This document shows, piece by piece, positions 8,837 through 17,240 of a stretch of 64,000 bases of DNA (position 1 is the stretch's first letter; every line of letters starts with the position of its first letter). Source of the stretch: Streptomyces sp. ISL-12 (GTDB taxonomy: Bacteria > Actinomycetota > Actinomycetes > Streptomycetales > Streptomycetaceae); NCBI RefSeq assembly GCF_018614415.1, contig NZ_JAGGOO010000071.1, forward strand, positions 1 to 64,000, in the 5' to 3' direction. The translations under genes were made by a program, and so were the position numbers. A model generated the notes under the pieces. That model was given only the letters and a program-made list of their open reading frames with translations, did no database searches and was not told the DNA's origin.

Positions 8837-10554
8837 CTGCCCTCTCCTCTGCGACGGGTGCGTGCCGCGAGGGCACGTGCGGTGAGCGGCGGTCCGACGA
8901 CCACCGCGACGAGCAGGACCGCCGACAGCGCCATCAGCGCGCCGCGCATCCCGAAGGCGTCGGCGGAGGCGAGGCTCACGGGGTTGGCGACGACGGAGCT
9001 GTCGCCGGTGCCGGCGCCGGCGCCGATCACCTCGCCGGTGTCCGGGTCGATCACGCCGCCGGAGCCGGAGCCGTCGGCGGCGGCGCTCTCCTCGGCGTCC
9101 GGCGTGCCGTCACCGTCCGCGTCGGCGCCGGAACCGCTGCCGTCGCCGTCACCGGAGCCCGAGCCCGAGCCGCCGGAGCCCGAGCCGTCGCCGTCACCGG
9201 AGCCCGAACCGCCACCGGAACCGTTGCCGCCCTGCGCGCCCGGCTTCACCGGGGTGTCCGTGCCCGCCGCGCCCGCGGTGCCGTCGGTGCACTGCGTCGC
9301 GCCCTTCTTGTCGCAGCTCTTGGGGTGCGGCGCGTTCTGGATCAGGGTGTTGGTGCCGCCCGAAAAGGTCGGGTTGCGGCACTCGTTGATGTCGATGGAG
9401 CCGGTGGGCGCCCCCGGTACCTTGCGGATCTGGTCGAAGCCCGCCTGGACCAGGTTCTTCGGCAGCGGCGAGTAGCCGAGGTCCTCCGCCTGCTGCTGTC
9501 CGTCGCACAGGAAGTAGCGGCTGAAGGTGCCCAGCGAGTTGCCCTTGTCCTTGGTGAAACCGGCCTCCACGGCGGTGGGCAGGATCATGTAGCTGTAGCT
9601 GGACAGCGGGTAGGTGCGGTCGTCGGCGTTGTCGTAGACGCCGTCGAGGATCTGGGTCAGGTAGTTGACCGACTTCTTGTTGTCGTTGATCTGCGCCTTG
9701 GTCAGGGCGACGGCCACGCTGGCGGCGGTCGGCTCGACGTAGTAGTCGGCCTTGTTGAGCACCTTCGCCACCGGGAAGCCGGTGTTCTTGGCGTAGGAGT
9801 ACTCGACGTAGGTGATGGCGCCCTCGCCGGAGGCCTGGCGGACATGGCCGGAGACTCCCAGCGAACCGGACTTCGACACCATCGCGGAGCCGCTGAGCAG
9901 CGGGTAGTTGGAGGTCATGCCGCAGTTGCCGCTGCCGCGGCCGGTGCGGGAGCAGTAGTTCGACCACAGGGAGCCGTGCTCCTTGGACATCCAGGTGGTG
10001 AACTGCGCGCTGGTGCCCGAGCCGTCGGAGCGGACCACCGGGACGATGGCCCGGGCCGGCAGGGTCAGGCCCGGGTTGTCGGCGCGGATCGCCGGGTCGT
10101 TCCAGCGGGTGATGGCGCCGGTGAAGATCTTGGCGACGGTGGCCCCGGACATCCGCAGGTTGGTGACCATCTTGCCGTTGATCTTGAGGTTGTACATGAA
10201 CGCCGTACCGCCGGCCACGATCGGCATGTACGCGTAACCGCGCTTGGGCGGCTGGTCGGTGATGCCCTGCTCCTTGAGCCCGTAGGGGATCTCGGAGACG
10301 GCGAAGTCGACGGTGTTGTTCTTGAACTGCTCGCGGCCCTGTGAGGAGCCGTTGGCCGTGAAGTTCACCGTCATGCCGTAGTTGGCCTTGACGTTGCGGA
10401 TCCACTGCTGGACGGCGTTGGAGGACCAGGTCGAGCCGGAGCCGGTGATCTTGGCGTAGGAGGCCGCGGCGGCGGGCGGGGTGTTCACGGCCAGCAACGC
10501 GCACAGCAGTGACAGCACGGTCGCCGCCAGACGGAAGCGGGTGGCGGGTTTCAC
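8833..10554 (-). CDS. pstS: Phosphate-binding protein PstS with C-terminal membrane anchor
   Basis: The 573-residue product starts at a GTG overlapping the pstA stop (GTGA). A signal peptide is followed by a clear PstS domain: ITGSGSTWSSNAVQQW (phosphate loop 1), TANGSSQGREQFK, FAVSEIPYG and VVRSDGSGTSAQFTTWM (second binding loop). After about residue 400 comes a long Gly/Ser/Asp linker containing DADGDGTPDAEE, which resembles a calcium-binding DxDxDG loop. One membrane helix and an Arg-rich tail end the protein. Most Streptomyces PstS proteins are lipoproteins; this one replaces the lipid anchor with a C-terminal helix. It should deliver phosphate to PstC/PstA. The PstS assignment is firm; ligand specificity is inferred. 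Confidence 0.85.
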   Translation of the reverse strand: MKPATRFRLAATVLSLLCALLAVNTPPAAAASYAKITGSGSTWSSNAVQQWIRNVKANYGMTVNFTANGSSQGREQFKNNTVDFAVSEIPYGLKEQGITDQPPKRGYAYMPIVAGGTAFMYNLKINGKMVTNLRMSGATVAKIFTGAITRWNDPAIRADNPGLTLPARAIVPVVRSDGSGTSAQFTTWMSKEHGSLWSNYCSRTGRGSGNCGMTSNYPLLSGSAMVSKSGSLGVSGHVRQASGEGAITYVEYSYAKNTGFPVAKVLNKADYYVEPTAASVAVALTKAQINDNKKSVNYLTQILDGVYDNADDRTYPLSSYSYMILPTAVEAGFTKDKGNSLGTFSRYFLCDGQQQAEDLGYSPLPKNLVQAGFDQIRKVPGAPTGSIDINECRNPTFSGGTNTLIQNAPHPKSCDKKGATQCTDGTAGAAGTDTPVKPGAQGGNGSGGGSGSGDGDGSGSGGSGSGSGDGDGSGSGADADGDGTPDAEESAAADGSGSGGVIDPDTGEVIGAGAGTGDSSVVANPVSLASADAFGMRGALMALSAVLLVAVVVGPPLTARALAARTRRRGEGR

Positions 10555-11918
10555 GAGGATCTCCCCTTACGGGTACGACGGGTACGGGGGTCGGCGGACA
10601 CGGAGGCGCCGGACGCGGAGACGCCGGGCACGGAGGCGCCGGACGCGGAGACGCCGGGCACGGAGGCGCCGGACGCGGAGGCGCCGGACGCGGAGGCGCC
10701 GGGCACGGCCCGCCCCGCGCGCTGGGCGTAACGGCGCGCGTCACGCCGGGACGCGGTGACCCGGCGGTGCTCCTGGCGGCGGGTGAGCTGCCCCGGCCCG
10801 CGCCCGCCGAGGACGCGCGCGGCGACGAACAACAGCAGCACCATCACCATCAGCAGGGACGCGGTGCCGAAGCCTCGCGAGACCATGGTCGGTTCGGGCG
10901 ACTTGACGAACTCGAAGGTGGCCAGGGGCAGGGAGACCATCGGGCCGGACAGCGGATCGAGGTTCATCTCCGAGGTGAAACCGGCGGTCAGCAGCACCGG
11001 GGAGGTCTCGCCGATACCGCGCGCGGTGCCGAGGATCACCGAGGTGGTCAGGCCCGAGCGGCAGGTCGGCAGGACCACGTGCCAGGCGGTGCGCCAGCGC
11101 GAGGTGCCCATGGCGTACGCCGCCTCCCGCAGCGTGCCCGGCACCAGCCGGATGACGACGTCGGCGGCGCGGATGATGATCGGCAGCATCATCACCGACA
11201 GCGCGAGGGAGGCGGCGAGGCCGGACTGGTCCATGCCGATGCCCAGGATCACGGTCGCGTAGATGAACAGACCGGCGACGATCGACGGCAGCGCGGTCAT
11301 CGCCTCGACGATGGTGCGCACGAACCGGGCGAACGTGCCGGGCACCTCGTTGAGGAAGACCGCGCAGACCAGGCCCAGCGGCACGGTGATGACCAGCGCG
11401 AGGACGATCATGATGAGGGTGCCGGCCGCGGCGTGCAGGGCGCCGCCGACGCTGAGCGGCTCCAGGGGGCCGGCCAGTTCCATGTCCTGGGTGAAGAAGT
11501 TCAGGTGCACGAGCGCCTTGCGGCCCTCGACCAGGGCGTACACCACCACGACCGCGAGGATCGCGACCATCAGCAGGCCCATCGACCGCACCACGGCCGC
11601 CGCGATCCGGTCCACGACCGCCGGTCCGCTCTCGTCGAAGGAGACGAGCAGCGCGTACAGCAGCAGGAAGAAGCCGTACGCCATGACCGCGAACCCGACC
11701 ACGCCGTCGAACGGCAGCAGCCAGCGGAACAGCAGCCAGGTCACCGACAGCGCGGCGGCCAGGGCGCCGAGCACGGCGTACACGTCGGTGTCGCGCAGCG
11801 AGCCGAGGGTACGGCGCCGCTCGCCGCCCGGGTCGGTGGTGCGCCGCGGGCCGGGCAGTGTCGTACGCGGTGGTCGCGGCGCCCGACGCGCACCGGGCGC
11901 TTCAGGGGCAACGGTCAT
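10551..11918 (-). CDS. pstA: Phosphate ABC transporter permease PstA with repetitive tail
   Basis: The product is 455 residues from ATG 11918, with an AGGAAAG site. After a Pro/Arg-rich cytoplasmic N-terminus there are several membrane helices and the classic PstA/PstC inner-membrane component. Landmarks are GTLIMIVLALVITVPLG, FLNEV, the EAMTALPSIVAGLF motif and the EAA-loop region REAAYAMGTSRWRTAWHVVLP that docks on PstB. The last ~70 residues are a basic cytoplasmic tail with repeated GASASGASVPGVSA units, encoded by a 15/30-bp tandem repeat. The tail has no match to the usual ~300-residue PstA and is probably dispensable. It is preceded by pstC (44 nt gap) and overlaps pstS. Confidence 0.9.
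   Translation of the reverse strand: MTVAPEAPGARRAPRPPRTTLPGPRRTTDPGGERRRTLGSLRDTDVYAVLGALAAALSVTWLLFRWLLPFDGVVGFAVMAYGFFLLLYALLVSFDESGPAVVDRIAAAVVRSMGLLMVAILAVVVVYALVEGRKALVHLNFFTQDMELAGPLEPLSVGGALHAAAGTLIMIVLALVITVPLGLVCAVFLNEVPGTFARFVRTIVEAMTALPSIVAGLFIYATVILGIGMDQSGLAASLALSVMMLPIIIRAADVVIRLVPGTLREAAYAMGTSRWRTAWHVVLPTCRSGLTTSVILGTARGIGETSPVLLTAGFTSEMNLDPLSGPMVSLPLATFEFVKSPEPTMVSRGFGTASLLMVMVLLLFVAARVLGGRGPGQLTRRQEHRRVTASRRDARRYAQRAGRAVPGASASGASASGASVPGVSASGASVPGVSASGASVSADPRTRRTRKGRSS
10601..10705. repeat. 30-bp tandem repeat (15-bp subunits) in the 3' end of pstA
   Basis: A 30-bp unit is present about 3.5 times, itself made of two related 15-bp units. The 10601-10630 and 10631-10660 copies are identical, and the last copies show single-base changes. 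The reading frame is kept, giving the GASAS/GVSAS/GASVP peptide repeats at the PstA C-terminus. Confidence 0.85.
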
Positions 11919-11962
11919 GGTCGCTCTTTCCTGTTCTGCGTTCTGCGGAACGGCGGTCTGGC

Positions 11963-13105
11963 TCAGGCGTCGCTGCTGGCGCCCGAGCGGGAGCGGGCGA
12001 CGATCGAGGAGGCGGCGAAGTTGACGATCAGCGTCATGACGAACAGGGCGAAACCGGCCGCCATCAGGGCCGACATGCCGAAGCCGCTGGCCTCGCCGTA
12101 GCGCAGCGCGATCAGCGAGGAGACCGAGCTGCTGCCGGACTGGAGGACGTGCCACTGGATGTCGAAGGTCAGCGAGATGATCATGAAGACGGCGATGGTC
12201 TCGCCCAGCGCGCGGCCCAGGCCCAGCATGGTGCCGCCGATCATGCCGCCCTTGCCGAACGGCAGGACGACCGAGCGGATCATGCCCCAGCGGGTGGCGC
12301 CGAGCGCGTAGGCGCCCTCCCGTTCACCGGCCGGGGCCTGGGAGAAGACCTCCCGCATGATCGAGCAGACGATCGGCGCGATCATCATGCCGACGACCAG
12401 TCCGGCGATGAAGGTGGAGGACGTGTAGAGGCTCTCCGGCGCCAGCGGGTCGTCCGGGTCGGCGCCGGTGACGTCGAAGACCGGTATCCAGCCGAAGTAC
12501 GTGGAGATCCAGCGGGCGGTCGGCAGCACCTTGTCCTGGAGGAAGAAGACGCCCCACAGGCCGTACACCACCGACGGCACGGCGGCCATCAGGTCGACCA
12601 CGCTGATCAGCGTCTGGCGCAGCCGCGCGGGGGCGTACTCGGAGATGTACAGGGCCGCGCCGGTGGCCAGCGGTACGGCCACACAGACGGCGACGCCCGC
12701 GATCAGGATCGTGCCGACGAGCACCGCAGCGATGCCGAACCGGCCGGCGTCCGGCGCCCATTCGGCGGTGGTCAGGAACGACCAGCCGGCCCGGTCCAGG
12801 GCCAGCCACGCCCGGTACAGCAGGAATCCGCCGACCAGCAGCATGACGGTCAGCACCAGGCCGCCGCCCGAGCGCAGCAGCAGGCGGAACAGCCGGTCGG
12901 GCAGGCCGGGATCGGCGTACAGCCGTCTCGGTACGTCGGCCCCTGCCTCGGGGGCGGGGCCGACCGTCGCGAGCCGCGGTTGTCTGGTTCTTCTCAGCGA
13001 ACGCACGTTCCCGACGCTCCGGGCCCCCGGTGGCCACGCCCGGCCCGAAGGGTGAACCAGAGGTGCCCTGGGGGCAACATCGGCAACGGGTGTCCGGTCA
13101 GGCAT
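11963..13105 (-). CDS. pstC: Phosphate ABC transporter permease PstC
   Basis: The second Pst inner-membrane permease has 380 residues from ATG 13105, chosen because that codon overlaps the stop of the upstream gene (ATGCCTGA, 8 nt). A GTG at 13006 is an alternative start. The N-terminal ~70 residues are unconserved. Membrane helices follow, with the family motifs GTILIAGVAVCVAVPLATG, AALYISEYAP, DLMAAVPSVVYGLWG and the PstB-docking EAA loop EREGAYALGATRWGMIRSV followed by GLGRALGETIAV. It pairs with PstA to form the channel through which phosphate is imported. No PHO box (repeated GTTCACC) was found upstream. Confidence 0.9.
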   Translation of the reverse strand: MPDRTPVADVAPRAPLVHPSGRAWPPGARSVGNVRSLRRTRQPRLATVGPAPEAGADVPRRLYADPGLPDRLFRLLLRSGGGLVLTVMLLVGGFLLYRAWLALDRAGWSFLTTAEWAPDAGRFGIAAVLVGTILIAGVAVCVAVPLATGAALYISEYAPARLRQTLISVVDLMAAVPSVVYGLWGVFFLQDKVLPTARWISTYFGWIPVFDVTGADPDDPLAPESLYTSSTFIAGLVVGMMIAPIVCSIMREVFSQAPAGEREGAYALGATRWGMIRSVVLPFGKGGMIGGTMLGLGRALGETIAVFMIISLTFDIQWHVLQSGSSSVSSLIALRYGEASGFGMSALMAAGFALFVMTLIVNFAASSIVARSRSGASSDA

Positions 13106-13499
13106 CACCCCATAACTCGGGTCCGGAGTAACGGAGTTGAGGCAGCGTGGCACGGAACCGCTCGTACGACGTACGGCATGTCGCATGCCGTTCGTAGGTC
13201 CGCGCCGAACCGGCCACATGGCGTCCGGACCGGTCCCAGACGGCCCACACCCAGCCGCCCTCGGTACTGTGCTGCACCCCTCCGCCGACTTCGGCGTACC
13301 GCTCGCACAGCCGCTCGAAAGCGGCGCGACACCGGTCGTGGGTGTCGTGCGAGGTGAGCGACACCGCGACGGGCCGGCCGTTGGGCGCCACCAGCCGCCA
13401 GCCGAACCCTCCCGCGCCGTCGATGTCGATGAGACATCTCATGCCTGCTGCCGGGACGGCAGCTCTCGCCGTCTCCTCTGACCGCTCCAACTTCCCCAC
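13098..13499 (-). CDS. DUF1508-like small protein coupled to pstC
   Basis: A 133-residue protein (GTG at 13499; an internal ATG at 13442 would start right at the domain) containing one DUF1508/UPF0339-type unit: CLIDIDGAGGFGWRLVAPNG, AVSLTSHDTHDRCRAAFERL, and later WAVWDRSGRHVAGSARTY. Members of this family are small alpha-beta proteins of unknown biochemical role. The stop codon overlaps the pstC start by 8 nt, so it appears to be the first gene of the pstCA unit. It ends with two Trp/Tyr-rich segments that look like a second, degenerate copy of the motif. No function is assigned. Confidence 0.65.
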   Translation of the reverse strand: MGKLERSEETARAAVPAAGMRCLIDIDGAGGFGWRLVAPNGRPVAVSLTSHDTHDRCRAAFERLCERYAEVGGGVQHSTEGGWVWAVWDRSGRHVAGSARTYERHATCRTSYERFRATLPQLRYSGPELWGDA

Positions 13500-13851
13500 C
13501 CCCGTCGCCCGAGAACGAGAAAATGTGCAGGTAAGGAGCTACGGGCGACAGAAGCAATCTAGTGAGACGGCGGTGACGGCAGACAGACCAATCCGGTCAC
13601 CGGGGCCACGCTTCATATCGAAGTATCCCCTAGGCAACCCGTAGGTAAGACAAAGACAAACCCTCCCGCGACCGCTCCCGGCCGGCCGACCCGGACCGGC
13701 CCGCCCCACCCGCCAGGGGCGGGTCCACTCAGGTCAAGCCGTGGGCGAAGGAGCGGCCCGACAGAACGGGCCCGTCCCGGCCCCTCGCCCACAAGGGACA
13801 GACCGGCTCCGCATCGCGCCGGACCGGGGGACTCCGCCTGCTGGAACGGCG
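13500..13851. other. Intergenic region upstream of the pst unit
   Basis: About 350 bases between the DUF1508-like gene and the DUF397 gene. On the minus strand it should hold the promoter for the pstC unit. No repeated GTTCACC elements, strong hairpin or small gene with a convincing start was recognised. Confidence 0.5.
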
Positions 13852-14064
13852 TCAGCCCTTGATGTGGGCCAGGAAGGCGCCCATGGAGTCGGCGGCGAAG
13901 CGCAGCACGCTGCCCCCGGGGTTCTTCGAGTCGCGGAGGGCGGCGCCGTCGGCCAGGAAAACGACTTCGACGCAGTCGCTTCCGCTGCCGCCGCCGGAGT
14001 ACGACGACTTGAACCACGCCTTCTCGGATATGACGTGGGTATCCAGCTTGTCCGTCTCACGCAC
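13852..14064 (-). CDS. DUF397 protein
   Basis: This 70-residue protein has the signature of the family: AWFKSSYSGGGSGSDCVEVV, then LRDSKNPGGSVLRF and AFLAHIKG at the end. DUF397 proteins are very abundant in Streptomyces next to XRE-DUF5753 regulators; members such as BldB-related WhiJ partners are thought to act as antagonists of the neighbouring DNA-binding protein. Here the GTG start overlaps the stop of the XRE gene by 8 nt (GTGCGTGA), so the two are translationally coupled as a regulator/antagonist pair. Confidence 0.92.
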   Translation of the reverse strand: MRETDKLDTHVISEKAWFKSSYSGGGSGSDCVEVVFLADGAALRDSKNPGGSVLRFAADSMGAFLAHIKG

Positions 14065-14941
14065 GGGACAGTTCCTTGAAGGCCGATTTGATCATTGCCA
14101 GTGATTCTTGCGGAGATACGGCCAGCTTCCGCATGCCCTCGATGTAGTGCCTGGTCTCACGGATCTCCTTCTGGCGCCTCTGGAACAGCATCCCCGTCTG
14201 GGAGTCGATGACCGAGATCGGCTTTTCCGCCTCTCCGGCGAACTCCAAGAGATGCCCCATGTACATCGCCGTCGCGGGCTTGCTGAAGGGAATGACCCGG
14301 ATCGTCACGGTCCGTGATGCCACATCGTCGAGCAGGGAGTCGAGCTGTTCAGCCATCACTGCCCGGCCGCCGATCCGCTGACACAGTGCGGCCTCGCTGA
14401 AGATGAATTCGACGCGGGTCTGGTCGGGCTTCGTGAGGATGCGCCGGCGCCCTCGCCGTAACGCGACCGACCGCTCAACCATGTCGGGCGACAGGACCGA
14501 GCCGGCCACGCCGGTGGTGATCGACCGCGCGTAGTCTTCCGTTTGCAGCAGGGCCGGCAGGACGTTGACACCGCAGGTGGTGATGCGTTCGGCGGCATCC
14601 TCGTAGGCGACGAACTCGATGAGGCTCTCGGGAAAGCCCTCCTGGAATTCAGTCCACCACGCACTGGCGATCGACATGCCCTCGGAGCGCATCGTCGAGA
14701 GGGCCGTCTTGGTGGCGGCGTCCATACCCAGGTACTTGCAGATGATCCGCCATTCGTCGGCCTTGGGCCACGAGGTTCCGCGCTCGATCTGCGAGTAGCG
14801 GTGGTAGGTGGTCCGGCCCAACGCCTTGGCCAGGTCGATCTGCTGGACTCGCCGGCCGCCGCGCAGCGTGTTCTCGCGGACGCGCTTCAGTTCGCGGCCG
14901 AAGCGCTGACGTGCCGCCACAGCCGCCGTGTTGACCGCCAT
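14057..14941 (-). CDS. XRE-family regulator with DUF5753 (Scr1 type)
   Basis: The protein has 294 residues from ATG 14941, with GGAGG 7 nt upstream. An N-terminal helix-turn-helix (about 15-75) contains IDLAKALGRTTYHRYSQIERG. The rest is the DUF5753 ligand/partner domain, recognisable from NVLPALLQTEDYARSI, VALRRGRRRIL and a later VIPFSKPATAMYMGHLLEF. This WhiJ-like class binds DNA near its own gene, and the adjacent DUF397 protein relieves it. The target genes cannot be read from sequence. It is transcribed away from the PH-domain gene, with 555 bases of non-coding DNA upstream. Confidence 0.92.
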   Translation of the reverse strand: MAVNTAAVAARQRFGRELKRVRENTLRGGRRVQQIDLAKALGRTTYHRYSQIERGTSWPKADEWRIICKYLGMDAATKTALSTMRSEGMSIASAWWTEFQEGFPESLIEFVAYEDAAERITTCGVNVLPALLQTEDYARSITTGVAGSVLSPDMVERSVALRRGRRRILTKPDQTRVEFIFSEAALCQRIGGRAVMAEQLDSLLDDVASRTVTIRVIPFSKPATAMYMGHLLEFAGEAEKPISVIDSQTGMLFQRRQKEIRETRHYIEGMRKLAVSPQESLAMIKSAFKELSRA

Positions 14942-15496
14942 GCTCACCCTCCCGCCGGTCGGCCGGTCCCTCCACGCAGCGTAGCGCGAAGCCACCCGAG
15001 CGTGGCACGTCCGAGGGCGATCGGGACATCCGGGTTGCGTACGCAGTTACGTACGCAGCCGCACTCTCGACTGCGCACGCACGGATCTCGACAGCGGTGA
15101 GTGTCCGTCTTGCGCGGCTGGCCGACGTATTCGCGTGGAGACGACAGCGGCTGCGCCGCGAGGGGTGAGCAGTAGCGCTGCTCTTGTCATCGCCCCGCTC
15201 GAATGAGCTGAGTGAGTACAGATCGACGACGATTGTTCACCTTTCCTGCCACCACCCCTTTCCCGTCACCCCGAGCGGCGGTGGCGACGGGCAGGGACCG
15301 GACGGTACGGGCCGGTGAGCAGTGACCTCGCCCTCGTCATCGCGCGGCGGAGGCCGGTGGCGGCCGGTGGCGCCTCTGGCCTCGACGATGCGACATGCCC
15401 ACCGGTGCGGCTCACGGCGCGTCCTCTTCGGCACCTGGAGCGGCCCCGACCGCCCGACCCCGACCGACCCGGCGATCGGGTCACCCGGCCGCCCGG
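14942..15496. other. Long intergenic region
   Basis: About 555 bases between the XRE gene and the PH-domain gene. It probably carries the XRE promoter near its left end. A single GTTCACC at 15235-15241 has no good second repeat. No protein-coding frame with Streptomyces codon bias or RNA gene was recognised. Confidence 0.45.
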
Positions 15497-16180
15497 TCAT
15501 CCGATGCCGAGCAGTACTGCCAGCAGCACCGCGCCGGCCGCCGCCGGTGCCAGGATCTCGTAGGCCCAGCGCACGGTCACGTCCCCCTCGGCCGTCCCGC
15601 GCTGCTCCCGCGCCTCCAGCAGGGAGCGCAGTTCGTCCATCACCTTGTCGGTCTCCGCCCGGACCGGCCCGTCCGCGACCCCGGCGGCGGCCGTCCGCTG
15701 CCCGGCGAGCCCGAACCCGCCGCGCCCGGCCGCCGGCCGGCCGTCCCCGGCGGTCCGCCGAGCCTCCCGCCGGGCCGCCTTCTTGCGGGCGCGCAGCGAG
15801 ACGGGTACGGCCCACAGCTGGTACTTGGTCCCGGAGTCGGCGACGACCTCGTTGGAGTAACCGGAGCGCAGCGAGGCGACCCGCCCCCAGGGCAGCACGA
15901 CGACGCGCAGCGGGTTGCGCACCCGCAGCCGGTCCTCGTTGGCGAAGACGGCCGGGCGCAGGGTGTAGGCGACCACCAGCGGCACCACCAGCAGCATCGC
16001 GGCCAGCGCCAGCCAGGGGGTGCGGCCCTCGCCCGCGACCACCGCGTCGAGGCCCAGCCACAGGACGACGGCGAGCAGCAGCACCCCGCCGGCGATGCCC
16101 GCGGGCGAGCGGTAGACCCGGTCCTTGGTTTCGGGCACCGGGGGCTGCGGTGTGGGCGAGGGATGCTCCGGGGTCGTCAT
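15497..16180 (-). CDS. PH-domain membrane protein
   Basis: This 227-residue protein (ATG 16180) has a proline-rich N-terminus, two adjacent membrane helices (about 25-70), then a bacterial PH-like domain: NEDRLRVRNPLRVVVLPWGRV and SNEVVADSGTKYQLWAVPVS. A charged Arg/Ala-rich linker and one C-terminal helix follow. Similar small actinobacterial membrane proteins are annotated as PH-domain or 'low molecular weight antigen 6' type; no biochemical role is established. It is divergent from deoC, whose operator lies about 70 nt away. Confidence 0.78.
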   Translation of the reverse strand: MTTPEHPSPTPQPPVPETKDRVYRSPAGIAGGVLLLAVVLWLGLDAVVAGEGRTPWLALAAMLLVVPLVVAYTLRPAVFANEDRLRVRNPLRVVVLPWGRVASLRSGYSNEVVADSGTKYQLWAVPVSLRARKKAARREARRTAGDGRPAAGRGGFGLAGQRTAAAGVADGPVRAETDKVMDELRSLLEAREQRGTAEGDVTVRWAYEILAPAAAGAVLLAVLLGIG

Positions 16181-16247
16181 GTGCCGATTGTGCCCGACGC
16201 CCGCGCGAGGGCTCATCCGCGGGCACGGTTGGGGGGCTGTACAGCCG

Positions 16248-16259
16248 CTACGCGCGTAG
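16248..16259. promoter_or_regulatory. Nucleoside-regulon operator before deoC
   Basis: A perfect 12-bp palindrome CTACGCGCGTAG ends 19 nt before the deoC ATG. The same or nearly the same element lies before add, the nucleoside transporter operon and both bmp genes, which makes it a likely repressor site. The cognate regulator is not identifiable in this window. Confidence 0.75.
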
Positions 16260-16278
16260 ATATGCTCGGCTGGTGACC

Positions 16279-17235
16279 ATGCCCACCACTGCACCCGCAT
16301 CCGGACTCGCCGGCGTCACCGCGTCCGACGGCACGCTGCGCCGCTTCCTGCACGGACTGCCCGGCGTCGACGCGGTCGGCCTGGAGGCCCGCGCCGCCGC
16401 GCTCGGCACCCGTTCGATCAAGACGACCGCGAAGGCGTACGCCCTCGACCTCGCCATCTCGATGGTCGACCTGACGACGCTGGAGGGCGCGGACACCCCC
16501 GGCAAGGTCCGGGCGCTCGGCGCCAAGGCGGTCCGCCCCGACCCCACCGACCGCGCCACCCCGTCGACCGCCGCCGTCTGCGTCTACCCGGACATGGTGC
16601 CGGCCGCCAAGGAGGCCGTGGCCGGCTCCGGCGTCAAGGTCGCCTCCGTCGCCACCGCGTTCCCGGCCGGCCGCGCCTCCCTCGCCGTCAAGCTGGCCGA
16701 CGTGCGCGAGGCGGTGGCGGCGGGCGCCGACGAGGTCGACATGGTCATCGACCGGGGCGCGTTCCTCGCGGGGAACTACCTCAAGGTGTACGAGGAGATC
16801 ACGGCCGTGAAGGAGGCGTGCGGCACGGACGCCCGCCTCAAAGTCATCTTCGAGACCGGCGAACTGTCGACGTACGACAACATCCGCCGCGCGAGCTGGC
16901 TCGGCATGCTGGCGGGCGCCGACTTCATCAAGACGTCGACCGGCAAGGTCGCCGTCAACGCCACGCCCGCCAACACCCTGCTGATGCTGGAGGCGGTACG
17001 GGACTTCCGGGCCGCCACCGGCGTCCAGGTCGGCGTGAAGCCGGCCGGCGGCATCCGGACGGCCAAGGACGCGGTGAAGTTCCTGGTCCTGGTCAACGAG
17101 ACGGCCGGCGCGGACTGGCTGGACAACCACTGGTTCCGCTTCGGCGCCTCCTCTCTCCTGAACGACCTGCTGATGCAGCGTCAGAAGCTGGCCACGGGCC
17201 GCTACTCCGGTCCCGACTACGTGACGGTGGACTGA
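16279..17235 (+). CDS. deoC: Deoxyribose-phosphate aldolase
   Basis: This 318-residue cytoplasmic enzyme cleaves 2-deoxyribose-5-phosphate into glyceraldehyde-3-phosphate and acetaldehyde. The Schiff-base lysine lies in DFIKTSTGKV (about residue 218) and the second active-site lysine in GVKPAGGIR (about 254). VCVYPDMV and EVDMVIDRGAFLAG are further family motifs. An ATG at 16279 is used; an in-frame GTG 6 nt earlier is possible, and neither has a clear Shine-Dalgarno. Downstream aldehyde dehydrogenases could oxidise the acetaldehyde. The upstream palindrome puts it in the nucleoside regulon with adenosine deaminase and thymidine phosphorylase, which together feed deoxyribose into central metabolism. 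Confidence 0.95.
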   Translation: MPTTAPASGLAGVTASDGTLRRFLHGLPGVDAVGLEARAAALGTRSIKTTAKAYALDLAISMVDLTTLEGADTPGKVRALGAKAVRPDPTDRATPSTAAVCVYPDMVPAAKEAVAGSGVKVASVATAFPAGRASLAVKLADVREAVAAGADEVDMVIDRGAFLAGNYLKVYEEITAVKEACGTDARLKVIFETGELSTYDNIRRASWLGMLAGADFIKTSTGKVAVNATPANTLLMLEAVRDFRAATGVQVGVKPAGGIRTAKDAVKFLVLVNETAGADWLDNHWFRFGASSLLNDLLMQRQKLATGRYSGPDYVTVD

Positions 17236-17240
17236 TCACC

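Noticed and set aside
10481..10759. Arg-rich open frame (RRRTRRRRA repeats) on the plus strand
   Set aside because: It is the antisense reading of the pstA minisatellite; the minus frame is the conserved permease.
15235..15241. GTTCACC, a possible PHO box element
   Set aside because: The neighbouring 11-nt units do not repeat the motif and the site is not upstream of a pst gene start.
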